Shown: piece after piece, positions 1 through 4,477 of the stretch
Position numbering within the stretch: the first letter of the stretch is position 1
How the letters are laid out: every line of letters starts with the position of its first letter
Source: Candidatus Bathyarchaeum sp.
Lineage (GTDB): Archaea > Thermoproteota > Bathyarchaeia > Bathyarchaeales > Bathyarchaeaceae
DNA: 5,063 nt
Reading direction: 5' to 3'
Assembly: GCA_003096255.1 (NCBI GenBank)
Contig: PIXS01000047.1
Location: 1 to 5,063 of the forward strand
Translations under genes and position numbers: made by a program
Notes under the pieces: generated by a model
Databases searched by the model: none
Told to the model about the DNA's origin: nothing
The model's input: the letters and a program-made list of their open reading frames with translations, nothing else

Positions 1-95
1 GTAAAACCAATTGTTTCACCCAAGGCCTTGAAGGTTTTTCGGCCATCAGATTGAAGTTCGGTTATTAGTTTCCAGTCTATCTCATCTAAGGTCAT
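1..95 (-). CDS. Lrp/AsnC-family transcriptional regulator, N-terminal fragment (cut by window edge)
   Basis: Reading the minus strand from the ATG at 95 gives 31 residues beginning MTLDEIDWKLITELQSDGRK and continuing through TFKALGETIGF. This is the classic opening of the Lrp/AsnC winged helix-turn-helix: an LDxID start, a first helix ending in LQxDGR, then the xxLGxxIG part of the second helix. The rest of the gene, including the recognition helix and any ligand-binding (RAM) domain, lies beyond position 1. Archaeal members are usually dimeric or octameric DNA-binding proteins that respond to amino acids or other small metabolites; the ligand here is unknown. The gene is divergent from the Mrp-led operon and shares a 94-bp spacer with it, so it could regulate that operon, but nothing seen proves it. 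No strong Shine-Dalgarno sequence precedes the ATG, which fits a leaderless or short-leader mRNA. The family call is fairly secure despite the short length. Confidence 0.75.
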   Translation of the reverse strand, partial: MTLDEIDWKLITELQSDGRKTFKALGETIGF

Positions 96-111
96 GTCAC
101 ATCAGCTGTTG

Positions 112-138
112 ATTAAATAAACGAAATCTTTATTATAT
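112..138. promoter_or_regulatory. Divergent archaeal promoter region (TATA-like boxes)
   Basis: The 94-bp spacer between the Lrp-type gene and the Mrp gene holds AT-rich boxes. On the plus strand CGAAAT (122-127, BRE-like) is followed by TTTATTATAT (129-138). This would place transcription start about 25 bases downstream, near 155-162, and give the Mrp operon a leader of about 30 bases. On the minus strand the same box reads ATATAATAAA, and a second box, TTTATTTAAT, lies at 122-113. Either could drive the Lrp-type gene with a very short or no leader. These are assigned by eye from archaeal TATA/BRE patterns; no start site is known. Confidence 0.45.
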
Positions 139-189
139 GTTGCGTTTTGTAAACAGGATGGAGCCTGACAATTAAACGAGTGATTTATA

Positions 190-1044
190 ATGGAAGAACA
201 AGCTGCCCAAGAAAAAACAAACTTTGAATTCAATGTCAAAAACCAGAAACTCAAAGAAAACATGAGCCACATCAAACACAAAATCGCAATCATGAGTGGA
301 AAAGGCGGAGTAGGAAAAAGCACAGTTGCTGCAAACTTAGCCATGGCCTTTGCAATAAATGGCTTCCAAAACAAAGTGGGAATCTTAGATGTCGACATAC
401 ACGGTCCATGCATACCAAAATTGCTTGGTGTAAAAGGAGAAAAATGCAAAACCACCACTAGTGGCGTTTTGCCTGTCGAGGGTCCAGAGGGAATCAGAGT
501 TGTGTCCATGGATTTTCTAGTGCAAGATCAAGAAACGCCAATAATCTGGCGAGGCCCCCTAAAAATGCAAATCATCAAGCAGTTCCTGTCAGATTTCATG
601 TGGGGCGAACTTGAGTTCCTCTTCATTGACGCGCCTCCAGGCACAGGCGATGAGCCGTTAACAGTAATGCAGACATTGCCAGACATGGACGGAACAATCA
701 TTGTAACAATACCTTCGGAAGTTTCAGAAGACGTAGTAAGAAAATCCGTCAGCTTCTCTCGAAAGATGGGAATTCCAATCATTGGAATAGTGGAAAACAT
801 GAGCGGCTACACTTGCCCGAAATGTGGAGAAACAATCAACATACTTGGCGCAGGTGGAGGAAAACGAATAGCAGAAGAGCTTAACGTTCCGTTTCTAGGT
901 CAGATACCAATTGACCCAAAAATCTGTGAAGAAGCAGACAAAGGCACATCTTTCATAGGCAAAAACAAAGATTCTGCAGCCGCCAAAGCATTCAATGATA
1001 TTGTGAAGAAAGTAGAGGCTTTCTTGAAGAACAAAAAAGAGTAA
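190..1044 (+). CDS. Mrp/NBP35 (ApbC)-family iron-sulfur cluster carrier P-loop ATPase
   Basis: A 284-residue cytosolic protein of the Mrp/NBP35 branch of the SIMIBI (deviant Walker A) NTPases. These proteins bind a [4Fe-4S] cluster at a homodimer interface and transfer it to apo-proteins. Visible motifs in order are the deviant Walker A SGKGGVGKST (36-45, signature Lys38), LDVDIHGP (66-73), the Mrp-typical MDF...PIIWRGP stretch (107-123), Walker B/switch II DAPPGTGDE (147-155), and CPKC (209-212), the CxxC that ligates the bridging cluster. The first 30 residues are polar, lack cysteine and lack the N-terminal ferredoxin-like motif of eukaryotic NBP35, so it is the short type. The start at 190 has GAGTGA (178-183) six bases upstream; the alternative Met25 has no ribosome site. 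It leads a five-gene operon with two PF02579 proteins and two ferredoxin-ATPases, which suggests a job in building or delivering a special metal-sulfur cluster. The family is certain; the client is not known. Confidence 0.95.
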   Translation: MEEQAAQEKTNFEFNVKNQKLKENMSHIKHKIAIMSGKGGVGKSTVAANLAMAFAINGFQNKVGILDVDIHGPCIPKLLGVKGEKCKTTTSGVLPVEGPEGIRVVSMDFLVQDQETPIIWRGPLKMQIIKQFLSDFMWGELEFLFIDAPPGTGDEPLTVMQTLPDMDGTIIVTIPSEVSEDVVRKSVSFSRKMGIPIIGIVENMSGYTCPKCGETINILGAGGGKRIAEELNVPFLGQIPIDPKICEEADKGTSFIGKNKDSAAAKAFNDIVKKVEAFLKNKKE

Positions 1045-1079
1045 CAGGCTTTGAAATAGGGATTGGAGACAAGTTAAAA

Positions 1080-1466
1080 ATGAAAATTTGTGTTTCATCA
1101 ACATCAGATAATTTAGATGCAAATGTGGATGCACGATTTGGTCGTTGCCCATATTTCATTGTAGTAGACTCCAAAACCATGGAGTTTAACTCATTTGAGA
1201 ACGATTCGGATTCGGCAGCCCATGGAGCGGGAATACAGGCTGCCCAGACTGTAGCTAACTTGGGAGCAAAAGTCGTAATAACAGGTAATGTTGGACCGAA
1301 AGCTTTCAGTGTGCTTTCTGCAGCAGGAATAAAGGTCATAACAGGAGTTTCAGGTAAAATCCGAGACGTTGCCAACAAATACAATAGCGGTGAATTAAAA
1401 GAGACAACCAGCCCTAATGTTGGTGGCCATTTTGGCATGGGTCAAGGCTCGGGCAGAGGACGATAA
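1080..1466 (+). CDS. NifX/NifB-domain (PF02579, ORP-like) metal-cluster-binding protein, Gly-rich tail
   Basis: A 128-residue protein made almost entirely of one dinitrogenase iron-molybdenum cofactor biosynthesis domain (PF02579), an RNase H-like fold that in NifX, NifY, the NifB C-terminus and Desulfovibrio orange protein holds metal-sulfur clusters. Family marks are the MKIC start strand, VDARFGRCPYFIVVD (16-30), AHGAG (47-51), and GAKVVITGNVGPKAFSVL (62-79) followed by AAGIKV (81-86). Cys4, Cys23 and His48 are possible ligands. After residue 110 comes a flexible tail ending GGHFGMGQGSGRGR (115-128), a Gly/Arg-rich end often seen in this family. The ATG is 35 bases after the Mrp stop, with GGAG at 1065-1068 (spacing 11). 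It has the size of a stand-alone archaeal or ORP-like member and no NifB radical-SAM part. A carrier or scaffold for a cluster handled by the neighbouring ATPases is inferred. Family call secure; the metal is unknown. Confidence 0.93.
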   Translation: MKICVSSTSDNLDANVDARFGRCPYFIVVDSKTMEFNSFENDSDSAAHGAGIQAAQTVANLGAKVVITGNVGPKAFSVLSAAGIKVITGVSGKIRDVANKYNSGELKETTSPNVGGHFGMGQGSGRGR

Positions 1467-1488
1467 AATTTCTAAAAATATGGGATAT

Positions 1489-1496
1489 AGGAGGTG
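1489..1496 (+). promoter_or_regulatory. Strong ribosome binding site that sets a TTG start at 1505
   Basis: AGGAGGTG is an almost complete match to the archaeal anti-Shine-Dalgarno. It overlaps the in-frame GTG at 1496, so that GTG cannot be the start it serves. The in-frame TTG at 1505 sits eight bases downstream, the ideal distance. An ATG at 1500 is in another frame and stops after two codons. Confidence 0.8.
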
Positions 1497-1504
1497 TGCA
1501 TGAA

Positions 1505-1882
1505 TTGAGTGTTAGAATTGTTGTTCCAGTTTCCGAAGAGAAGGGCGTAGACTCAAAACTTTCACAACATTTTGGCATGGCGCCATTTTATGCGGTTATA
1601 GATCTAGATGACAAATACGACGTAACCAATGCAAAGGTAATAGCAAATGACAGCGAGCATTTTGGTGGGGTAGGTCTTCCACCCCAGCGGATTATACAAC
1701 TAAAACCCAAGGTTCTGGTAACGTACGGAATGGGTGGCAGGGCACTGAGCATGTTCCAAGCTGCTGGGGTCACTGTGCTGCGAACAGAAGCGACTACAGT
1801 CAAGGAAGTTGTTGCTGCTTACAAAAACAATGAGCTTTCGGAGTTAACAGATGGTTGCAATCATGCCCATCATACCCACTAA
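1505..1882 (+). CDS. NifX/NifB-domain (PF02579, ORP-like) protein with His-rich C-terminus
   Basis: A second PF02579 protein, 125 residues from the TTG at 1505 (128 if the GTG at 1496 were used). The TTG is preferred because AGGAGGTG at 1489-1496 is eight bases upstream and because the protein then begins MSVRIVVPVSEE, as relatives do. Domain marks are SKLSQHFGMAPFYAVIDLDD (17-36), EHFGGVG (51-57) in the place where relatives have HGAG, and the VLVTYGMGGRALSMFQAAGV stretch (70-89). The core lacks the Cys seen after FGR in the first paralogue; its only Cys (118) starts the tail CNHAHHTH, with four His in the last six residues, a likely metal-binding end. It is divergent in sequence from the protein before it, so the two probably have distinct jobs (for example carrier and partner subunit). 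The gap to the upstream gene is 38 bases, within the same operon. Family secure; role inferred. Confidence 0.92.
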   Translation: MSVRIVVPVSEEKGVDSKLSQHFGMAPFYAVIDLDDKYDVTNAKVIANDSEHFGGVGLPPQRIIQLKPKVLVTYGMGGRALSMFQAAGVTVLRTEATTVKEVVAAYKNNELSELTDGCNHAHHTH

Positions 1883-1916
1883 AGCGGAGAAGGCATACAG
1901 CGAGTTTGTGAAAAGA

Positions 1917-1921
1917 AGAGG
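1917..1921 (+). promoter_or_regulatory. Ribosome binding site for the TTG start at 1928
   Basis: AGAGG, within GAAGAGGAT, lies six bases before the TTG at 1928. No ATG or GTG gives the conserved N-terminal strand before the P-loop, so this site and the motif position together fix the unusual start. Confidence 0.65.
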
Positions 1922-1927
1922 ATACTT

Positions 1928-2755
1928 TTGATTATAACTGTTGCCAGTGGAAAAGGTGGAACAGGAAAAACAACAGTAGCCACAAACTTGGCTCTCTCAC
2001 TAGACAACGTTCAACTTTTGGACTGTGACGTTGAAGAGCCAAACTCCCACATTTTATTACAACCCAAAATCACTGAAATAAAACAAGTTTGCACCAACTA
2101 CCCTGTAATTTCTGAAGACCTTTGTGTTTTCTGTGGAAAATGCTCAAAGTTTTGTGCCTACAACGCACTTTTTGTTGCACCAAAAACGGTTATGGTTTTT
2201 CCTGAGCTTTGTCATAGCTGTGGTGGCTGTATGCTTGTTTGTCCTAAAAACGCGATAACCGAAAAAGAACGGTCAATAGGTGTGATAAAAAAAGGAGAAA
2301 CAAAAAACGGAATAGAAGTAGTCTACGGCGAACTCAACGTTGGAGAAGCCATGGCTGTTCCCCTGATAAAAGCAGTTAAAAATGAGCTGAAAAGCGACAA
2401 AACAGTCATAATTGATGCGCCACCCGGAACTGCGTGTTCATTGGTGGCTTCAGTTCACAAAACTGATTATTGTGTGCTTGTTACAGAGCCAACTCCCTTT
2501 GGTTTGCACGACCTAAAAATCACAGTGCAGGTTCTAAAAAACATTGGTATTCCCATGGGTGTCATAGTTAACCGCGCAGGATTAGGCGACAATAAAGTCT
2601 ACGAATATTGCGAAAACGAGAAAATTCCAGTGTTGATGGAAATTCCTTTTGACAAAAAAATTGCTGAGCTTTATTCTCGGGGAGTTCCCTTTGTTACACA
2701 GATGCCTGAGTGGAAAGGAAAGTTTCAGCACATAAAAGACACAATACAGGGATGA
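1928..2755 (+). CDS. MinD-superfamily P-loop ATPase with inserted 2x[4Fe-4S] ferredoxin domain (first of a tandem pair)
   Basis: A 275-residue cytosolic ATPase of the COG1149 type (MinD-like with a ferredoxin insert). The start is TTG, read as Met, giving MIITVASGKGGTGKTTVA, with the deviant Walker A at 7-16 (signature Lys9) right at the N-terminus. LLDCDVEEPNSH (30-41) is the switch I region. Two ferredoxin motifs follow: Cys66/69/72/76 and Cys95/98/101/105, each CxxCxxCxxxC; only the second has the usual Pro after the last Cys. Then come GELNVGEAMAVP (134-145), typical of the family, switch II DAPPGTAC (163-170) and TEPTPFGLHDL. There is no membrane-targeting amphipathic helix of true MinD. 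Relatives sit in pairs beside PF02579 and Mrp genes, including the Desulfovibrio orp cluster. An ATP-dependent electron or cluster transfer role is inferred, not shown. The next gene starts three bases after its stop, so co-translation and a heterodimer are likely. Confidence 0.94.
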   Translation: MIITVASGKGGTGKTTVATNLALSLDNVQLLDCDVEEPNSHILLQPKITEIKQVCTNYPVISEDLCVFCGKCSKFCAYNALFVAPKTVMVFPELCHSCGGCMLVCPKNAITEKERSIGVIKKGETKNGIEVVYGELNVGEAMAVPLIKAVKNELKSDKTVIIDAPPGTACSLVASVHKTDYCVLVTEPTPFGLHDLKITVQVLKNIGIPMGVIVNRAGLGDNKVYEYCENEKIPVLMEIPFDKKIAELYSRGVPFVTQMPEWKGKFQHIKDTIQG

Positions 2756-2758
2756 AAA

Positions 2759-3625
2759 ATGGTCAAAGAGATTTCAGTTTTAAGTGGAAAAGGCGGAACA
2801 GGAAAAACAACAGTAACAGCTTCCCTTGCATTTTTAGCCAAAAACGCTGTGATAACAGACTGCGACGTCGATGCTCCAGACCTTCACATGCTCCTAAAAC
2901 CCACAGTTTTAAAGAAACAAGCCTTCAGGGCGTCCAAAGTGGCAGTAATCGACCAAAACACATGCGTTGAATGCAAAAAATGCGAAAAACAATGCAGATT
3001 TGGCGCCATTCAAGATCAGGTTGTAGACCCCATTCTGTGCGAGGGATGCGGAGTCTGTGTTTACATTTGTCCAGTAGCAGCAATAGAGCTTGAAACACGA
3101 GTTTCAGGTTACGCATTCATTTCCAAAACAAAATATGGTCAGATGTCCCATGCATTGCTTAATCCAGGAGAAGAAAACTCAGGCAAGTTAGTATCTCTAG
3201 TGAGAAAGAACGCAAAAGAGCTAACCGAAAAAGAAAACTGCGAACTAATAATAAACGATGGCCCCCCAGGAATTGGCTGCCCAGTTATTGCATCCCTGAG
3301 CGGTGTAAACGCGGGCTTAATTGTTGTTGAACCAACATTATCTGGAATCCACGACATGGAACGCGCATTAGAGTTACTCAACCACTTTAACGTGGGCGCT
3401 TTTGTTTGCATAAACAAGCACGATATAAATGTTGAAAACACAGAAAAAATAATCAGTTTCTGCGCATCCAAAGATGTGGAAGTTGTAGGAAAAGTACCCT
3501 TTGACCCAATTGTTATTGAAGCGCTAGTTGCAGGAATGCCAATCTTGGAATATGCACCACAAAACCCTGTTTCAGAGGCCATTGTAAAGATGTGGAAGCA
3601 TATCTTGACCAGATTAAGCGATTGA
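2759..3625 (+). CDS. MinD-superfamily P-loop ATPase with inserted 2x[4Fe-4S] ferredoxin domain (second of a tandem pair)
   Basis: A 288-residue paralogue of the preceding protein with the same architecture: deviant Walker A SGKGGTGKTT (9-18, signature Lys11), DCDVDAPDLHMLL (34-46), two ferredoxin motifs at Cys69/72/75/79 and Cys94/97/100/104 (the second ending in CP), switch II as DGPPGIGCP (167-175), and VEPTLSGIHDMERAL in the place of the partner's TEPTPFGLHDL. The switch II difference (DGPPGIGC against DAPPGTAC) and the PTLSGIHD/PTPFGLHD difference are the usual way the two members of such pairs differ, which argues for two specialised subunits rather than a recent copy. All catalytic lysines and all eight cluster cysteines are present, so both should be active. 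The ATG lies three bases past the upstream stop, with AGGGA just before it. It is the last gene of the operon and converges on the DUF134 gene with a four-base gap. Confidence 0.94.
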   Translation: MVKEISVLSGKGGTGKTTVTASLAFLAKNAVITDCDVDAPDLHMLLKPTVLKKQAFRASKVAVIDQNTCVECKKCEKQCRFGAIQDQVVDPILCEGCGVCVYICPVAAIELETRVSGYAFISKTKYGQMSHALLNPGEENSGKLVSLVRKNAKELTEKENCELIINDGPPGIGCPVIASLSGVNAGLIVVEPTLSGIHDMERALELLNHFNVGAFVCINKHDINVENTEKIISFCASKDVEVVGKVPFDPIVIEALVAGMPILEYAPQNPVSEAIVKMWKHILTRLSD

Positions 3626-3641
3626 TGTTTTAAACAAAAAC
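3626..3641 (-). terminator. Possible T-rich terminator for the DUF134 gene
   Basis: On the minus strand this reads GTTTTTGTTTAAAAC, a T-rich stretch just after the stop codon at 3647 used by the reconstructed DUF134 frame and overlapping the stop at 3630 used by the frame as given. Archaeal termination needs little more than a run of T. No hairpin is evident. Assigned by eye only. Confidence 0.3.
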
Positions 3642-3947
3642 GTTAGCTAATTGCCAACAGAAAGTATTCTTCCTTCTGTTAGTGCGATAGCTACTTTTTT
3701 TTCCACTTTTCACTAGCCGCCAAATGGTTCCTCGGGATATGCCCATTTTTTTTCCTGCTTGTTCTTGTGATAAATCTTCAAGGTCAACTAATCGCATTGC
3801 TTCTAGTTCTGCAGGTTCAATAGTGATTGTGTTTGTAGCGGTTAATGGTTCGGGAACAAACTTGTTTACTTTTGTGGGGTTAGGTATTGTTACAGGTTTA
3901 GGAAGTCTGCCTCTTCTTCCGCGTCTGTGTCTTCTTCCGCACGACAT
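3630..3947 (-). CDS. DUF134-family helix-turn-helix protein, C-terminus out of frame at an A8 tract
   Basis: A 105-residue protein as read. It starts MSCGRRHRRGRRGRLPKP, a very basic N-terminus typical of DUF134 (PF02001), then has ITIEPAELEAMRLVDLEDLS (41-60) and QEQAGKKMGISRGTIWRLVK (61-80), the family's helix-turn-helix. Family members are small putative DNA-binding regulators, often next to PF02579 and DUF5320 genes. After Lys84 the reading frame no longer looks like the family. Dropping one base from the A8 tract (T8 on plus strand, 3695-3702) restores GKKVAIALTEGRILSVGN and a stop at 3647, the normal DUF134 ending, giving about 99 residues. So the gene carries a frameshift, a homopolymer read error, or a slippage site. 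The start at 3947 is chosen because upstream in-frame codons run over the TATA box and palindrome. It is divergent from the DUF5320 operon and likely regulates it or both operons (inferred). Confidence 0.85.
   Translation of the reverse strand: MSCGRRHRRGRRGRLPKPVTIPNPTKVNKFVPEPLTATNTITIEPAELEAMRLVDLEDLSQEQAGKKMGISRGTIWRLVKSGKKSSYRTNRRKNTFCWQLANVFV
3695..3702 (+). terminator. T8 run, possible terminator of the upstream five-gene operon
   Basis: Eight consecutive T on the plus strand about 70 bases after the last operon stop (3625), followed by a second T-rich patch at 3707-3710. Poly-T runs are the main intrinsic archaeal termination signal. The run lies inside the DUF134 gene on the other strand, where it is the A8 tract at the frame break. 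No hairpin precedes it that I can see. Confidence 0.4.
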
Positions 3948-3978
3948 AGTTATCAGTAGGTCTAATTGTTCCGCAACG

Positions 3979-3991
3979 CTTATATATTTTT
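3979..3991 (-). promoter_or_regulatory. Archaeal TATA promoter of the DUF134 gene
   Basis: On the minus strand AAAAATATATAAG is a near-ideal archaeal TATA box preceded by an A-rich BRE-like stretch. Counting about 25-27 bases from its centre puts the transcription start near 3958, leaving a leader of about 10 bases before the ATG at 3947. This also excludes the longer in-frame start at 4028. Confidence 0.65.
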
Positions 3992-3997
3992 GTGCAT
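3991..3997 (+). promoter_or_regulatory. Upstream half-site TGTGCAT
   Basis: TGTGCAT here is identical to the left arm of the palindrome at 4016-4029 and begins 25 bases before it. It directly abuts the TATA box of the DUF134 gene, where a bound protein would block that promoter. A shared operator half-site is inferred. Confidence 0.4.
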
Positions 3998-4015
3998 TAT
4001 CTAATAATTGTAAAT

Positions 4016-4029
4016 TGTGCATATGCACA
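4016..4029. promoter_or_regulatory. Perfect 14-bp palindrome TGTGCATATGCACA, candidate operator
   Basis: TGTGCAT followed directly by its reverse complement ATGCACA, in the 99-bp spacer between the divergent DUF134 and DUF5320 genes. It lies just upstream of the DUF5320 ribosome site (AGAGGT, 4035-4040), about where that transcript should begin, a usual place for a repressor site. Adjacent AATT-like flanks lengthen the symmetry imperfectly. A dimeric helix-turn-helix protein, the DUF134 product or another, is the likely ligand (inference). Confidence 0.55.
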
Positions 4030-4046
4030 TAATTAGAGGTAAAAAC

Positions 4047-4439
4047 ATGCCAAGAGGAGATAAAACAGGACCTTCGGGCGCAGGACCCATGACAGGTAGA
4101 GCAACAGGTTACTGTGCAGGATACTCAATCCCAGGATACATGAACCCCACAGGCGGATACGGAAGAACAAGAAGCAGAGCACGCGGACGAGGATGGGGCA
4201 GAGGCTTTGGAAGACGGGGACGGATTGCGTATCAGCAGCCCGTAATAGTTCAACCAGTAGTTCAGCCACAACATAAGCCACCAATTCAACAGACACCTGA
4301 ACAGGAAATTGTAGCCCTAGAGAACTACCAGAAAGAACTGCAACTAGAAAAAAAAGACTTAGATGAAGAAATGGGTGGCGTCACGGCCAGAATCGAAGAA
4401 CTCAAAGAAAAACTCCAAAAACCCAAAAATGAGCCCTAA
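4047..4439 (+). CDS. DUF5320-family Gly/Arg-rich coiled-coil protein
   Basis: A 130-residue protein with three parts. The N-terminus MPRGDKTGPSGAGPMTGRAT then GYCAGY (21-26) is the DUF5320 hallmark (usually MPxGDxTGPxGxGPMTGRxxGYCAGY). A Gly/Arg-rich stretch follows (36-59, with RGRGWGRGFGRRGR at 46-59), then a Pro/Gln linker (63-84) and a charged helix with heptad-like hydrophobics (85-124), probably a coiled coil. Cys23 is the only cysteine and is conserved in the family. The function of the family is unknown; its genes recur beside PF02579, MinD/ferredoxin and DUF134 genes in anaerobes, so a scaffold or partner of the cluster-binding protein is a reasonable guess. The start is the ATG at 4047, with AGAGGT at 4035-4040 six bases upstream; the longer in-frame start at 4017 lies in the palindrome and is rejected. 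It is probably co-transcribed with the PF02579 gene that follows after 38 bases. Confidence 0.9.
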   Translation: MPRGDKTGPSGAGPMTGRATGYCAGYSIPGYMNPTGGYGRTRSRARGRGWGRGFGRRGRIAYQQPVIVQPVVQPQHKPPIQQTPEQEIVALENYQKELQLEKKDLDEEMGGVTARIEELKEKLQKPKNEP

Positions 4440-4462
4440 GCGAAAGTTCAGTAGACACAAGG

Positions 4463-4471
4463 GGGGAGGTG
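4463..4471 (+). promoter_or_regulatory. Strong ribosome binding site that sets a TTG start at 4478
   Basis: GGGGAGGTG contains the full GGAGGTG and overlaps the in-frame GTG at 4469, excluding it as start. The in-frame TTG at 4478 is six bases downstream. The arrangement copies that at 1489-1505. Confidence 0.8.
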
Positions 4472-4477
4472 GCTTTT

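Noticed and set aside
158..175. A five-codon leader peptide (MEPDN) before the Mrp gene
   Set aside because: No ribosome site, no attenuator structure, and it may lie at the transcript's very start; chance is the simplest reading.
1496..1504. GTG start for the second PF02579 gene (and likewise the GTG at 4469 for the third)
   Set aside because: Both GTG codons lie inside the ribosome site itself; TTG codons six to eight bases downstream are properly spaced.
2710..2970. A basic 86-residue plus-strand protein overlapping both ferredoxin-ATPase genes
   Set aside because: It is out of frame with two strongly supported genes and shows no recognisable motif.
1928..3625. MinD cell-division ATPases
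   Set aside because: The inserted ferredoxin cysteines and the absence of a C-terminal membrane-targeting helix place them in the COG1149-type group, not true MinD.
3948..4028. N-terminal extension of the DUF134 gene to an ATG at 4028
   Set aside because: It would translate through the TATA box and palindrome; family proteins start at the basic segment, which matches the ATG at 3947.
4016..4029. The palindrome as a terminator hairpin, CRISPR repeat or mobile-element end
   Set aside because: It has no loop, no T-run, no spaced repeats and no transposase nearby; its position between divergent starts fits an operator.
3724..4032. A plus-strand membrane-like protein of about 100 residues
   Set aside because: It is antisense to the DUF134 gene, whose family motifs are clear; hydrophobicity here is a by-product of the opposite strand.
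4017..4046. N-terminal extension of the DUF5320 gene to an ATG at 4017
   Set aside because: It lies inside the palindrome, has no ribosome site, and the family start MPxGD matches the ATG at 4047, which has AGAGGT at the right distance.
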